Shown here: positions 35,000-47,400 of the stretch, piece after piece
Position numbering within the stretch: the stretch's first letter is position 1
How the letters are laid out: each line of letters starts with the position of its first letter
Origin: Pelargonium x hortorum
Lineage: Eukaryota > Streptophyta > Magnoliopsida > Geraniales > Geraniaceae
Assembly: GCA_036897525.1 (NCBI GenBank)
Contig: JAYMTJ010000024.1
Location: forward strand, 1 to 64,000
DNA length: 64,000 nt
Direction of reading: 5' to 3'
The notes under the pieces: model-generated
The model's database searches: none
Seen by the model: only the letters and a program-made list of their open reading frames with translations
Told to the model about the DNA's origin: nothing
Made by a program: the position numbers and the translations under genes

Positions 35000-37900
35000 T
35001 AAAGCGGTATTAAAGCTGTAAAAGAAACTCGCTAAACTTCCCTTTTTATTTGTTAAACCTATAAACTTTTTCTGGGTTATCGGTACAAATAAGTAAACAA
35101 GAAAGAAAACTAATTACCTTATCCCTATTTACCTAAACCTAAAAGGAAACCTCTACCCTGACTGGACCTTAAGCAGAAAAACACCCTCATTTTAGATTGC
35201 TTTTATTCGAATTGGAGAAGTTAGATTAGGAAGAATCCCTAAATATCCCCCTCTTTTAGGCCTGGAGCTATAAATAAAAAGAAAGAGGAATTCCTTTAAA
35301 ATTTCCTTGCGACTCCCTACTTTAACTGGATTTGGAGTGTAGAGGAAAAACCTAACTTAGATATAATTTCAAGTTTTTATAGTTAGACTACTGTCCTTAC
35401 CGCAAGCAAGAGAACAAGCGACGCCTTACTCTTAGGAGCCCTCTTCTTATTTTAGCCTGTAGGTAGAAAGTCTGGCAGTACTCTTCCCTTTATTCATTTC
35501 ATTCCTTGGTTTTTTAGATTCTAGTGAATAAAATATAAGGTGAATCCAGTTAAGAGTTCTTAAGGTATATTCCCTCATTAGCTATTCTCATTATTAAAGA
35601 TATCAAAAGGAAAGAACCCTTTTTAGTATAGTCATTTTATACCCAACTGTAGGCACCCGGGGGAAGGGCGATGTTTCTTAATAGTCCAGGACATTATATA
35701 GCATATAGCTAATAGCCTACTCAAAATATCTTGCTTTCTCTGAAAAACCTACTTGTACTTGCTTTTGTAATATCTATTTTCTTAACCTACGGCTTTCTAG
35801 CGCATACTTATTTATTATGCATACCTGGACCTACCTTCTGAGAAAGAGGACTCTTTCACCTGGATCAGAAAGATAAAAAAGAGACCTTTAGCTTTACGTA
35901 TACTTAACTTAATGCCTGATACTAAAAGATAAGTCAAAGGCTTTTTAATGTAAATAGGGAAAAATTCCCATGATTGCTTATGCCTTGTTTGTATTAACAA
36001 GGACTTTGCACCAAGAAGAAACTCTCTTAAACTGGGTAATGATAACACAGGCTTCCCTTAATATTCCGAAGCTGCCTTACGCTCAGTTAATTTAATTAGT
36101 GAATGGGATTTCCTTAGTGTTAAACTTTCCTAATTTACAGTCAAGAAACAGCTTTTGGTTATAGCTTTTCATTAACTTGCCTTAGGTTTTTTATTACATA
36201 TTACTAAGCATTTTAACTGAGAACAGATTACTTGAGTTCTTTTTCTTTGCAACAACTTTCTTTTCTTTTTTTATAAAGCTGAAACGGCTTTGCTTGTAAA
36301 ATTCTCGTCTAGTTAAGCAGCTTAAAGAAAAGACTGGACTCAGCCTGAAAAAGGGAGAGTAACCCGCGTACTTCTTACCTTATCTAATAAAATGGAAATA
36401 GAGTCTGACTTTCTGAAAAGTCTGACCTTTGTTAGCTATACCTGCTGCTTTAGTGGTACTCTTACTAGTACTAGCTGTCTTAGGGTTCTATATACTTTTT
36501 TTATTACCAGCTTTCTCAATCCCTGTTTCATACCTATCTCAATAAAGAGAACTTTCCCTATTAAAATGAGAGTAAAGAGAAACCCCTCCTTTGAGCCTTA
36601 CTAGTATCCCTTTAAAAAGAATCTCCTAGTAATTCCTTATATACTGCATAACAAAAATCTTAAACACACTTCAAAGGAAAAGACCAAAAGAGGGACTCAT
36701 CTAAGTTTGACTCTTCTCAATTACCTTGAAAGTCTAGCTCTCTATAATATAATGAGTGTAAAACTTACTTAGAAGTTCAGTTAACCCGCAGTTTAAAGTT
36801 AATAGAGCTAACTCTATAACCTAAAGAGTCCTTTGAGTGATAAGGGTTCCGTATTTCCAGGCGAGGAAAAAGCTCCCGTAGTAAAAAAAAACCACTGGGG
36901 GGGCCGCTCAATGTATGTGTGTCGGTGATTATTTATAGTAAAAGGACTCGTGTAGCTTGAATTTAGAGTCTCCGCTATTCCTTTAAAATTGAAAAAGGAG
37001 GAACTTATATGAAGCCCCTCTTAGCTTTGTACATTTTAATTAAGAAATCAGCGTGCTTTTGGACACGTTATCCATATTATGAGGATCCTGAGCTTGTGTT
37101 TGCCCAATACAAGAAGGAAGAAGGACCCCCTTTATTTTATAGAGTTACTTTTACGTTGTTAGTTATTTTCAATTTGTAATCCCGGAGAGTTCTGTAAGAT
37201 AAATTGCTCAATTATAAACCCTTCCTATTTCAAAAAAGCCACAGGGCACTCCTTATCTAAGTTAGTTTTTCATTTTGACTCGAGGGGGCCTATAAAGGAA
37301 GGTTTTGGTGCACGGGAAGTGCCATACAAAGAGTTCTCCTCATATATAGTAAGACATAAAAGGTTATACAAAAAGGGATTGAAATTGGATTGCCTTTAAC
37401 TTTTTAATGCTAAAGTAAACTTATAATAGAAGGCGGGTTTTTTTATTTCATTTTATAGGGGGAATTCCTCCCACAATTTAAGTAGAATTCCTGTGCTTCT
37501 TTTTTAACTCTTGTACAGAAGAAAAAGGGCCCACTTAAATACGCATGCATTTCCAGATTCTAATTAAAGTTTGAGTCTACACGTTATAAGGGGGATTTAA
37601 TATTCCAGAATCGGGAAAGTTATAGTAAAAAATTATTATTTAAATTAAGCACTCTCAGTACGATAAACCTTTGAAAAGCGGTTGTAGAACTAATACTGTA
37701 GAAGGACCCCTAAGAAATTCTTCCCCAAAAAGGATTCCCTTAAAACTCATTTTTACAAGGATATCCTATCCTATTATAGGTTTATTTGCCTTTATTTATT
37801 TATATTACTTTGTACAAGAGCAATCAAAGGTAAAAATAGAATTCTAATCGCGAGTTCACTTTATGTAAATATCTAAAACAGGGTAAACTAGCCGAAAAGT

Positions 37901-39440
37901 ACTCTTTAAGTTAAAAACAAGGTATTCACCTCCTATAAAAATGGCTTGTGTGCTGGATTATGAGTAACATCTCGAGAAGTTCCCGATATCGGGCTCCTGG
38001 AACAATTTGATTTTGGAACACTTGAATTAGTTATATAGTAAAAGGCTTGAGTGATGCCCCGAGGAGAAAGTCCTTACATATATACTCAATAAGTGTTTAA
38101 ACTCCTATATTCCTTTTTAGTTTTATTACATACTTGCTTAAAGTCTTACTTATCATTAATATAGGACTAGTTACCTTGAGACTAGGATTCTTAGTTTTGG
38201 TATATTTCATAACAAAAAAAAAGGAAACCCTATAGATTATACTCGGATTTCCTCTATAAAAAACCAAAAAAGCAGGATTTTACTGTTTAAATAAAAAAGA
38301 CTTTCTAAAACTTTTTGTAAACCCTTTCTCGTATCTTAAAACATTTAGGATTTAGGACTCTACTCTAAATCCCTATATATATATAACGAAACCCCTCCAG
38401 GAAAAGTTTGTTGAACGAACAGAAGTTTTTTTCTTATTTAATGGGCACACCTAGAGACCCGTTTCGTTGTCAATGATAAGATAATTTTGACCCTTTGTTA
38501 CATTTAATCCCAAAGCGGTTCTTATAACTTTGAGTCTTTGGGGCCTATAAAAGCGACCGCGTTCTAGTTCTACAGAAGGGGGTAACCCCATAGAGTGCTC
38601 TCACACAGTTATAAATTTCCTAAGGTTGAAGTCTAAACAGACTAGAAGAACGCAATGAATTACTAGTAGCTCTTCTCGAGTAAGTATAATGCATACTACC
38701 AAAGGGGTCCTTGGATATGCTTTAGTTTACTATCTTGAACTTAAAAAGGAATTCTCTAAAAACGAATAGGACCCAATTAAGCTTTGTTGCTAAAAACCCG
38801 AAGTAAAAGTAAACCCCTCTGGGAAGTTTTCAAAATTCATTTATAATGAAAAAGTATATAGTAGGGCTCCTTTGGTTCCGCAAAGAATTAAGAGAAAACA
38901 TATCTGTAGTACTAAAAACTTTGAAATTAGCGTAGAAAAGAGTTTGAAAATCAAAATAGAAAGAAGCCCTCTCTTTATAATTATAAGGAACGGTTAAATA
39001 AATGTAATAACATTAGAATTTCCATTGTTTAACTGCAAGTCAATTTTACGAAAGAACTCACTTATATTAAAAAGTGCGCTTTTAACAATCCCTTAATTAC
39101 AAAAAAGATTCCGGAATGGGAACACGAAATTGAGCATTTTAAGGGTTCTTTTATCAGGTTTGTATTAGGATAACGTAAGAATAGTACTCTCTGCCAACGG
39201 GAGATTGGATGTTGTTACACTATAAACTAGAGTAAGTACATAATGCATGAAAATACGGCAATACATAGATCTATGAGGGGTTCCGGATCCCAATATCAAA
39301 TTCTTTTTCTAAATGCTAATTAAAAGACAGTATGCTCTGTGTTTTTCGTACTTCTACTCTTTTTAGAAAAGTAAGAACTTACATCAAAATGAGTATCCTG
39401 TACATATCGTTCTCTGGCTCTTTGATACCAAGACCTATAT
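35000..39440. other. AT-rich non-coding stretch
   Basis: Nothing gene-like is seen. Frequent small palindromes (GGAATTCC, GGATCC), A/T runs and dense stops are typical of the background texture. A 70-codon plus frame (36392-36604) lies in a pyrimidine- and TACT-rich patch and is not supported. Confidence 0.55.
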
Positions 39441-39455
39441 ACTTAAAGCTGCTTT

Positions 39456-39526
39456 GGGAGAGGCGGGTTTCGAACCTACGACCGTTCGGTTAACAACCGA
39501 GTGCTCTACCACTGAGCTATTGATTG
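39456..39526 (-). pseudogene. trnN(GUU)-like tRNA with mismatched, Tyr-like 3' end
   Basis: On the minus strand the D arm (GCTCAGTGGTAGAGC) and anticodon loop TTGTTAA (anticodon GTT, Asn) are intact. The anticodon stem CTCGG/CCGAA has one C-A mismatch. After the TΨC loop the sequence ends CCCGCCTCTCCC, which resembles the 3' end of plant mitochondrial trnY (from memory), not that of trnN. The 5' acceptor strand (CAATCAA) cannot pair with CTCTCCC. Either this is a recombined, dead tRNA or its acceptor stem is completed another way. It is the clearest tRNA in the window. Confidence 0.6.
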
Positions 39527-39739
39527 AGGAAGACGGCTAATAAGGACTCTAAACTCTGTTCTTCTTTTAGGATATTGAATTCGCGTGGTCAATAAAGTCT
39601 AATAGCACTGCAAAGATTCTTTTTCTTTCTATTTTAGTTCCAAATAAAGCTTACAATCCTAGTATGAGCTTAGCTAACCAGTTTAGTTAGGTAAAATTCC
39701 ATATGTCATAAACTTAGGATAATCTTTGACAAAGATCAG

Positions 39740-39890
39740 AGCATGCCTAATAAAAAGGAGTCTTGGTTATAAAGAATAAGGAGTAAGTCAAGATGAAGTC
39801 AAATTTTTGTGGGATTAGAACCCTTGTATTATAGTGTTACTGTCTTCTAAGATGTTTAACGAATAAGAGAACCGAAGCTAAAGGAATTTC
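39740..39890. repeat. Family C repeat, copy 3
   Basis: GGGATTAGAACCC (39811-39823), AAGATGTTTA (39849-39858) and AGAACCGAAGCTAAAG (about 39868-39883) match the blocks of copy 1 in the same order. Purine-rich AAGTCAAGATGAAGTC precedes the core. A trnN-like remnant lies 200 bases upstream, and a family A copy starts about 50 bases downstream. Confidence 0.55.
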
Positions 39891-39934
39891 TTTACGGATG
39901 GATATAGAAATAGAATGACAGCCCCTTTTTTTTC

Positions 39935-40092
39935 TAGTTGTTGGCTATAGCGTGTCACTAGGTACTATCTAAAACGACCTTACTTCACCCGCCCCCCTGC
40001 TTGCTGGAGTTGGGAATAATGACTTAGACTTACCCCATGCTACACTTCAGTTTCTCTCCTCCTTTAATGATAAGAAAAAAAGCGCAGGAGGT
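39935..40092 (+). repeat. Family A element, dispersed copy
   Basis: It opens GTTGGCTATAGCGTGT, then TACTATCTAAAACGACCTTAC, then GAGTTGGGAATAATGAC (compare ACTCGGTAATAGGGA at 55.97 kb). The terminal hairpin has a perfect 6-bp stem, CCTCCT (40058-40063) with AGGAGG (40086-40091), around a 22-base loop with GATAAG and AGCGC. It is followed at once by a weak tRNA-tail-like segment. Confidence 0.6.
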
Positions 40093-40130
40093 CTTACCCT
40101 TAATCTAGGGGATTTGAGTAACATGTTAGC

Positions 40131-40172
40131 TACAGGTACAGAATACAAGAGTTCAAATCCTCTCACTACAGG
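40131..40172 (+). pseudogene. tRNA-tail-like fragment
   Basis: AAGAGTTCAAATCCTCTCACTACA has a TTCAAAT loop. The flanking stem would pair only if one G were restored before the loop (GAGG/CCTC). No anticodon arm can be placed upstream. It may be a decayed type II tRNA end, or chance. Confidence 0.2.
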
Positions 40173-41001
40173 AAAGAATGCTTAGATAAGGATAAATTAA
40201 GGAAAAAAGGGGGCCTCAGGACATTAGCAAAGAGCTGCTTTAGGTTATGCTCGGGTTATCGCCCTATATTTTATTTTAGCTACATTAGGAATTTCAAGTC
40301 CGTAAAAAAGTCTCAAAGGAGGTGGTTTGCGTGGAGTTTGCAGAGAACTTGCTAGGGGTCCAGATATACCAAATTTGACTAGGTTTCTATATACTTTATT
40401 CCCTGGGATACAACTAAGAGAATCCTCTTAAATTTCACTCAATTACACACAATAAACAAACATCAGGACTCTTAAGGGCTTTTGAGGTATATAATGAAAG
40501 GGTACTGAGTTTAAGAGTTTCGAACATATCCACACAGAATTACTAGTTAAGTGTATAGAAAGTTCCCATCTTACACCGTAGCTAATGTCTCTTCCTTTTT
40601 TTAAGTCTTACAATTCATTCTTACTAGAAAAATACCAAGCAAATATCGCAAAGTTCCGTATTCTCAGGGTAATAGCCAGATAGATAGCTAAACTTGTTAA
40701 AAATGGGAGGTCCGCTAGTTTAGTTTCTTTTTTTTTCTAATAGGTGCTGTAGTGGATCTCCTTGCCTGGTATATTCCCGGTTAGATTAAGTAAAGCCCAG
40801 TAATAGAGCAGTATCGCAATTGAGTTTAGATATATTTATTTGAAACGGGCTTCCTTTGAAGAGAGTGGAGCTTCTTACTCCTTTATACTCTTTTTTACTA
40901 GCAAGGATTCTCGGGTCGAGCAGAAGGGTTCCTAAGTAGAAACCTACTATATTATATATAATTTTCCGAATTCCAACACAACACATAGAGTTATTAACTG
41001 A

Positions 41002-41070
41002 AACAGGGCTTGAACCTGCAGCTTAGTACTGGCGGCTTACACGGTTCTATCCCATGACTTTACCTAAGAA
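41002..41070 (-). pseudogene. tRNA-like remnant, identity unclear
   Basis: On the minus strand GCAGGTTCAAGCCCTGT forms a fully paired 5-bp TΨC arm with loop TTCAAGC. Upstream, an arm-like GTAAGCCGCCAGTACT region pairs only weakly, and the D arm is doubtful. The good TΨC arm supports tRNA ancestry, but the anticodon cannot be read. Confidence 0.3.
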
Positions 41071-41079
41071 CTCTGTTTT

Positions 41080-44000
41080 AGAGTCCTTGTTTTAGGAATA
41101 CTAGTGTAAATCGGAAAAAAGTGAGACAAAAATTTATTAGAAATTTCGCTTAAGTCTAATCTGAGATCCCCACGTTTTATAATGCTATTCCCGCTTTCTT
41201 CATATGCAGTGTAGATCTAATTTTTAGAGTAGTTAGTGATTACTAGAAAGTTTTGCCCCATCTAGCTAGGATAAAATCAAGGAGAGTATAAAACAAACTA
41301 GCCTCTCTTCTAATTAAGGATTTCCCTATATACAACATATGAGGAGAGATGTCCTAAGGGTAGTAATTCCTAGTTTTCATAGTTACTTGGTACTTTTCTT
41401 TAGTCTTGGCTCTTTCATGAGGTATTCATTTCGACGGTATTCTTTTTAAAAAGGGGCACTCAACCTATAACTTAAATACCCCTTAATTAATAACAAGTTA
41501 TTCTATTCACATGCACTGATTTGTCTTATCTTACACTTTCCTTAGTGAGAACTTCTCAGACTCGGTAGACTTATAAATTGAATGAGGAACCCCTCCTTTT
41601 TATTAAGTGATTCTCGTATCAAAGTAAGAAGATTGCAGCCTCCTGAAGAGGGACTTTCTCTATAACTAAACTAACTAAAAAAACTATAAAGAACGCCCTA
41701 ACTAACGCGGTAAAGCTTGCCAAAAGGTAGATTTAGCTTTGTTTTTTGGTGTCAGCTAACTTGTTTTTGTAGCAAAGTAGAAAGGATCCGGTTACACAGG
41801 AGTCTTAGTTAGAATCTCTACCACGGAATAAAACTCCGAAATTGCTTTGAAATCAAGATTCAAATCCCTGTGCTTTCCTAAAAAATCAAGGCCTCGCTTT
41901 CCTAAAATATTTAGATATACTTTTTTTTGAGTAAAAGGTAGTAAGAAAACGAAGAAGGACTATTATGATGCTAGAGTTGTCGCCTATCTTCATCTTCTCC
42001 TAGTGTGTGTTTCCTAGTTTCTTTGTTATTACGAAGTCGATTCGATATTAGGTTTTATTTTGTTTCTATTTTATTCATTATCTTTGATTTGGAGGTTACC
42101 CCTTCTTCTTTCCTTGAGCAGTCTCTCTAAATAAGATGGATCCCTTTTCTTTTATATCATAAACAGATGTATTCATATCTTCCTAAAAGAGGCACTCCTT
42201 TAACTTGAAATCTGAAAGATACTCAATATATTGCTGCAAGAATAACATAAAACTTACTCAGTTTGGGTTACACCTCGGTAAATTTTTATCAGTCACGCAC
42301 CCCTAACGAAAATCCAGAGGAATAGAGAGCGTTCCCTCATTTTTAGCTTTTTTTGATCAGACAAGGGCTCCTTCTTCGGGCATGCTAAAGGTTTAAGTCT
42401 AGTTATTGTAAGGAACAGCAAGTAACGGCAATAAGCAGCAAGGGTGTTCTATACAATTTATTAGGATAGGTCAAATGCCAAAAAGAATTTAAGAGACAAA
42501 GTGAAACTGACCTCTTCATTTTCACCGGTATCCAAGTTGTACAAAACGAATTTACCCTTTACTTTTTGGTAAAAATAGGAATGGGATACCCATTTAGTTC
42601 TCTGTTATAAATTAAAGAAGCCAAAACACTTATAAGTAAAGTAAACCAATACCCAATGGCGTAAATAGGAGCAACTCTGAAACAGGATCTCTCAGTATAG
42701 TGATCTCCTTCGATAGCTTAAGGCTCAGTACTAAAGTATGAATTATAGAGGCCCGCTACTAGGAAAAAGGGTAAAGCTCGGAATCCGTGGCATAAAATCT
42801 CAGTCTTTTCCCGACTTTCCAATAGAAGAAGGGTATTCAAGGGCACTCATCTAATCCACGATTAAAAGTACCACTTAACAAATTGAAATGCTTTGAATGC
42901 TCCACTTTCTATCCTCAAGTGGAATATTTTTGCTTAAAAAGGTCTTAGAGATAACCCCCTTATTATATTAATTAAGTCATCCGAAATTTAGAATTCAGTG
43001 GTAATTAAGGAAAAACTGGCTTTATAGGTTCATGGGAACCAGAAACGAGATCTGATACTCTTTTTTTTTGAAATCTTAAGGATATGCACTGTTTCTCTGC
43101 TATTCTATTACGAGTTTTCCAATCACAACGTATAACAGGTCAGATAAAGGAAATTCTTGGGAAGAGGTACCTCAAAAATACTGAGAAGTAGGGGTACACA
43201 ACCGCCATAGGGACTCCTGTTTAATAACAATACCCGAATTCAACTATGCCTTATAGATGACCGCCGCTATGCTCGGGCAGGCTACTGACTAAAGGGTGAT
43301 TAAATAAGTGTATCTAAGTGATTAAAAAGTACAAAGTAAATTCAGCTAGTCTGTTAATCTAAGAGTTCCTGATATCTCAGAATTGAAGTGAAGGTTCTTC
43401 ACAGGTCTCAAATTTCTTAAGGGAGGCTCCTTTATTTAAAGAGAATTCTATATACTAGTGCTTGGTAAATACTGACATATTCTTAAGAGTTAGCTTTGTA
43501 TGCCCCTTTAAGATACCTATTTAGTAAAGTTAAACAAGGGCTGGGTCTTTCTCCATTCTTATGGAGAGCCATTAATTCTTTTACGCTTTACTGTAAAACT
43601 AAGACAAATTAAGTATCAAACTAAGCATAATGCAAACCTTCTAATTGTTTCAGTTAAATTACTTGCCTTCTTTAATGAAGTACTCCTAATTAAAATAATT
43701 AAAAAAGGAATTCTTCTTAGTAAGAACAACTTAAGAGTTAAGGAAGTACAGTAGTACTTAATAAAATATTGGTAAATAAGGAAATACTGAATTTGTTCTA
43801 GATAAACTTTCTAATAAGAATCTCGCTAAAAAAACTATAGGGAGTAAAATAAACCCAACCCAGGTTTACCTGAAAAGTAAAAGTGAGCTTGCTTCCTTAA
43901 GTGGTTCTTGGAGTTATGTATTTTCTTATTTGTACTGGTTTTTTATAATGAAAATAGAAAAAAAGAAGGCCCTTACTTAAGGGAATTTCATTAGGAATAG

Positions 44001-44080
44001 GGTTTAAACTGCTTCACTTAACTTACTAATCTGGAAAGTAATTCTAGAAAAGATAATAGCTACAAACTGCAAGAAGAGGA
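41080..44080. other. AT-rich non-coding stretch
   Basis: No gene, tRNA or repeat family member is recognised. The background texture has dense stops and short GG..CC palindromes. Confidence 0.55.
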
Positions 44081-44084
44081 CCCA

Positions 44085-44230
44085 TAATACAGGTATTATC
44101 AAGACAGGTATAGCTAAGAGTAAGGGTAGTTATAGTTCTGAACGAACTGAGAAGGAAGGCTTTAGCCTGTATTCCTGTTGTTTTTAGATTCCTAATTCAG
44201 ATAGTAAAAGAATTGAAACTAAAGTGAAAG
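44085..44230. repeat. Family C repeat, copy 4
   Basis: TTCAGATAGTAAAA (44196-44209) followed by GAATTGAAACTAAAG matches copy 5 exactly over the first 14 bases and nearly so after. The end is like the GAGGCTAAAG end of copies 1 and 3. A CCTGTATTCCTGTTGTTTT segment precedes it, similar to the CCTGTATTTTGTGTTTTG of copy 1. A purine-rich tract lies upstream. About 240 bases downstream, TCCTAGAACCCCTGCTATTA resembles the AGAACCCCTGTATT part of copy 1. Confidence 0.45.
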
Positions 44231-44487
44231 TTTTTGTTAATCACTTAGATACAAATAAAATAGATTCAAATCATCCTTATTCTCAAGGTAGTTTAGTATT
44301 AGTAATAAGCCATTTTGTTGAGTATTTAGAAGTGGTAAAGCGCTGGTTCATGGAATTGGCATGTAAAGGTGCAAATCGAGGAAGCGCTGGATGTCTTGTT
44401 GTCAACTTAATCTCGTCACGCTTCACGCCAGGATCAAGCTATGGAGTCCTAGAACCCCTGCTATTATATCTTTTTGCATCGTTTTAG
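44224..44487 (+). other. Open frame of 87 codons, not supported as a gene
   Basis: The segment has a more even composition than its surroundings, especially 44335-44460, which stands out as complex sequence. The translation has no motif I recognise, and its start overlaps the end of a family C copy. It may be transferred or formerly constrained non-coding DNA rather than a gene. Confidence 0.15.
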
Positions 44488-44489
44488 AG

Positions 44490-47400
44490 TCCTCACAAGC
44501 ATTCTATTTATAGGAAATTGACTAAGTAAAGCCCGATTTAAACTGTACAAGCAGGAAACACTCGTTTCAACGGAATTCTAGTAAAAGGCATCTTCTTACA
44601 TGTTTGTTAGACGGATAATTGCCACTATAAGGAGACTTATGATATTATTTTGAGTATCCGGATTCTGAGATTTAATTTGACTTGACATCTGTCGGGAAGT
44701 TCTTTAACTAGCCTATTAGGAGTTATTTTAGTACACGGGATCTCTCTCTGTAAACTAAAGTTTCTAATTTATAGTATAACTTGTTTTTTCTGATGTATGT
44801 ATCTAATGCTAGTTACTATTCTTGATTTAGAGGTCCGTTAATTTAGTGAAAGTCAAGTTTTTTGGTTTTTCTAATTCATTATAAATTCCATCTTGAAACG
44901 AGTAGCGCGGATAAGAGGAAAGAGTATAATCATGGATGGTTTAACCTTTTTAAAGTCTGCATGAGTTTACACCCTCTTCGGCTGAGTGACGACAGTTCTA
45001 ATCGGGAGCTTGAAATACAAAAACAAGGGGAGTTTTTTTATTAAAAGGGCCCTAAATGCAAGGCTAAGCCATGCTGAGAGTTATATATTGTATTTCTGTT
45101 AAACCTTTCCTCACTTGTGAAAATGGGTATACCAAGAATCTAATAATAAGAATAAAATCTACCTTACTTACGGAACTTACGGACACTTGAAAGACACAGC
45201 AGCTACCTGCCAAATTCCATTTGTTAAAGCTACAGATATTGGTAAAGGATATCAAGAAACCTTTAGAATTAGAAACCCTTTGTCTTGTTCAGCAATTCTG
45301 AATCTCTAAAATAAATAAGGAGCCAGATTCCTTTAAGATGGCTTACAGACTAGAACAACATAGCTACAACAACATACTAAGAGCTCCTTTAAGTATTAAC
45401 CTCCTGTTAAAGAACTTACAGTACAGTTTTTTCATTAGCTTTCCTTGCTGTTGCAGATACTGGAACACATTCACCAAAGACAGGTACCTAACAGAGCCGG
45501 GCCTGTTCATCGGTTAAAACTAGAGATACTGTAAAAACTGGAAACCAAGGACTTCTTTACACTTCTCAATTTTCTTTCTCAGGAAAGAAAAAAACCTATT
45601 TCATAAAACTCTTAAACAGACCCGTAAAACTCAGAACTGGTTTCTTATGTCCTAAAGTGCCCTCTTATGACTTCTTTAGAAGACTTTGTTGCTTACGAGC
45701 TAGGCAGCTTTTCTTACGGGTTAGATATTAGTAGAAGAGAGACTTATTATAGTATTATAGCATAGAACACCTTACACTTAAGAGACCTACAACATAAAAA
45801 GGAATTTCCCAGCCTTTGACTTGAGAGCTTGAGAGTTAGTATTTAGAGCGCTAGAAATACCACGTACTATAACACCGCCTCCTTTTTCGATTTATATTAA
45901 TAAATAAAGCTGGGGTTTGTAAGATTCAATTCAAATTACAAAAATATATATATAGTAAAGAAGAAACTAAAAAAGATTAGTATACTTTCCCCATTTATCC
46001 TGATTCGACTTCTGACTATCGAGAAAACTTACTAACTTACTCTCAAATAAGAGATCCAATGTACTAAAAACTAACTAAATGGAAAGGTTTTCTTGTTTGT
46101 ACACTCTTTTTTCTAAACTCAACTCACTGCAGATTCAAAGCCCTTTACTTTAAAACCTGAGCGCACCTTGTCCTACACTCATATAAGGGAAAAGTTTAGG
46201 ACTGCCTTATGTATATACTTTTATAAAGCCAAGAACCCCTAAATAGAAAAAGGAACAAAACGGCAACAGAAAGTAACTAAAGATAAGAAACCCAGGAATT
46301 AAGAACTAAGACAACAACACTAGGTAGAGCATCATGAAACAAGAGCAACATAGACATGGTTCAATATGAGCGGGACATAGGAGAATAAGAATATTTGACT
46401 TGAAGAATTCATGACTTACAGATTTCTCATTCCTGAAACAACTGTCCCGAGTAAGTAGGATTCTCTAGGGCTACCAACGGTTATATTTATATTAGTATTA
46501 AGCTTTGGGATCCCCCTTTTAAGTCTCATTCATTTTAACAAAAATGAGCGGGCGAACGAAGTAGTTACTGATGAAATTGAATGAAATCCTTAAGTATTTC
46601 TGAAAAGAATTGCTTTAATTTATAATATTATGATCCTATGCTATGGGACAAAAAAGTTATAAAAGAAAGCAGGAAGAGGCTTATATCCTATGGGTAGAAA
46701 GGGGGACCTTTCACTTTGTTTACTAAGTATGTTGCTGGTAAGGTTGATCTAGTAATGCTCTGGTTCCTACTGTCAAAAGGGATAGGTACCCCGGGAGTAT
46801 AAGCGAAGCGGTAAAGCAAAAGTCTTAAAAACTAATATTTACATATTTTATTTTAATAAGGGTATCGCTTAGAGTTTGAGACCTTTCTGACGTAGCACAC
46901 AATTACAATTAGCGTAAGTCGTACTCTTTTTTTTAAGAAACGAATCCCATATGGAGTGCACTTCTTAGAGGACCCCCTATTAAGATGCATTACCACCATA
47001 CTTTCTGTAGATTAGACTAGAAATCGATATATTCTAATTCTAATTAGACTTATAAACTTGAGGATAAGGTTTTGGGCAGACTCTCTTCCCTGAAAAGACT
47101 CCTTTTGAGTACATGAGCTACACAAACTCTGCTCTAAATAAGAAAGCGTCCCGTATTTTTGAGTTTTAAGAAGGAAATCTAGTGAAATAAAAATATGATT
47201 TGATTGAACCCACGACCGAAGTCTCCATTACAAGTTCTGTTACCGAATATAAACTAGATCTACCGCAGTAAGGACTCATTGCATACTATCCCTCTTCTAA
47301 ATTCCTAGATTTCAAGAGTATAAGAAAACCCTCTTTATCTAAGTCATTCTAACTTTCCTTTAACAAGATAGCCCAAAATACAAGTCTAAAAGTTTTTCTT

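Noticed and set aside
47205-47260. Minus-strand tRNA-like segment with TTGTAAT and GTGGGTTCAATC
   Set aside because: Neither the anticodon stem nor the TΨC stem pairs; too weak to list as a gene.
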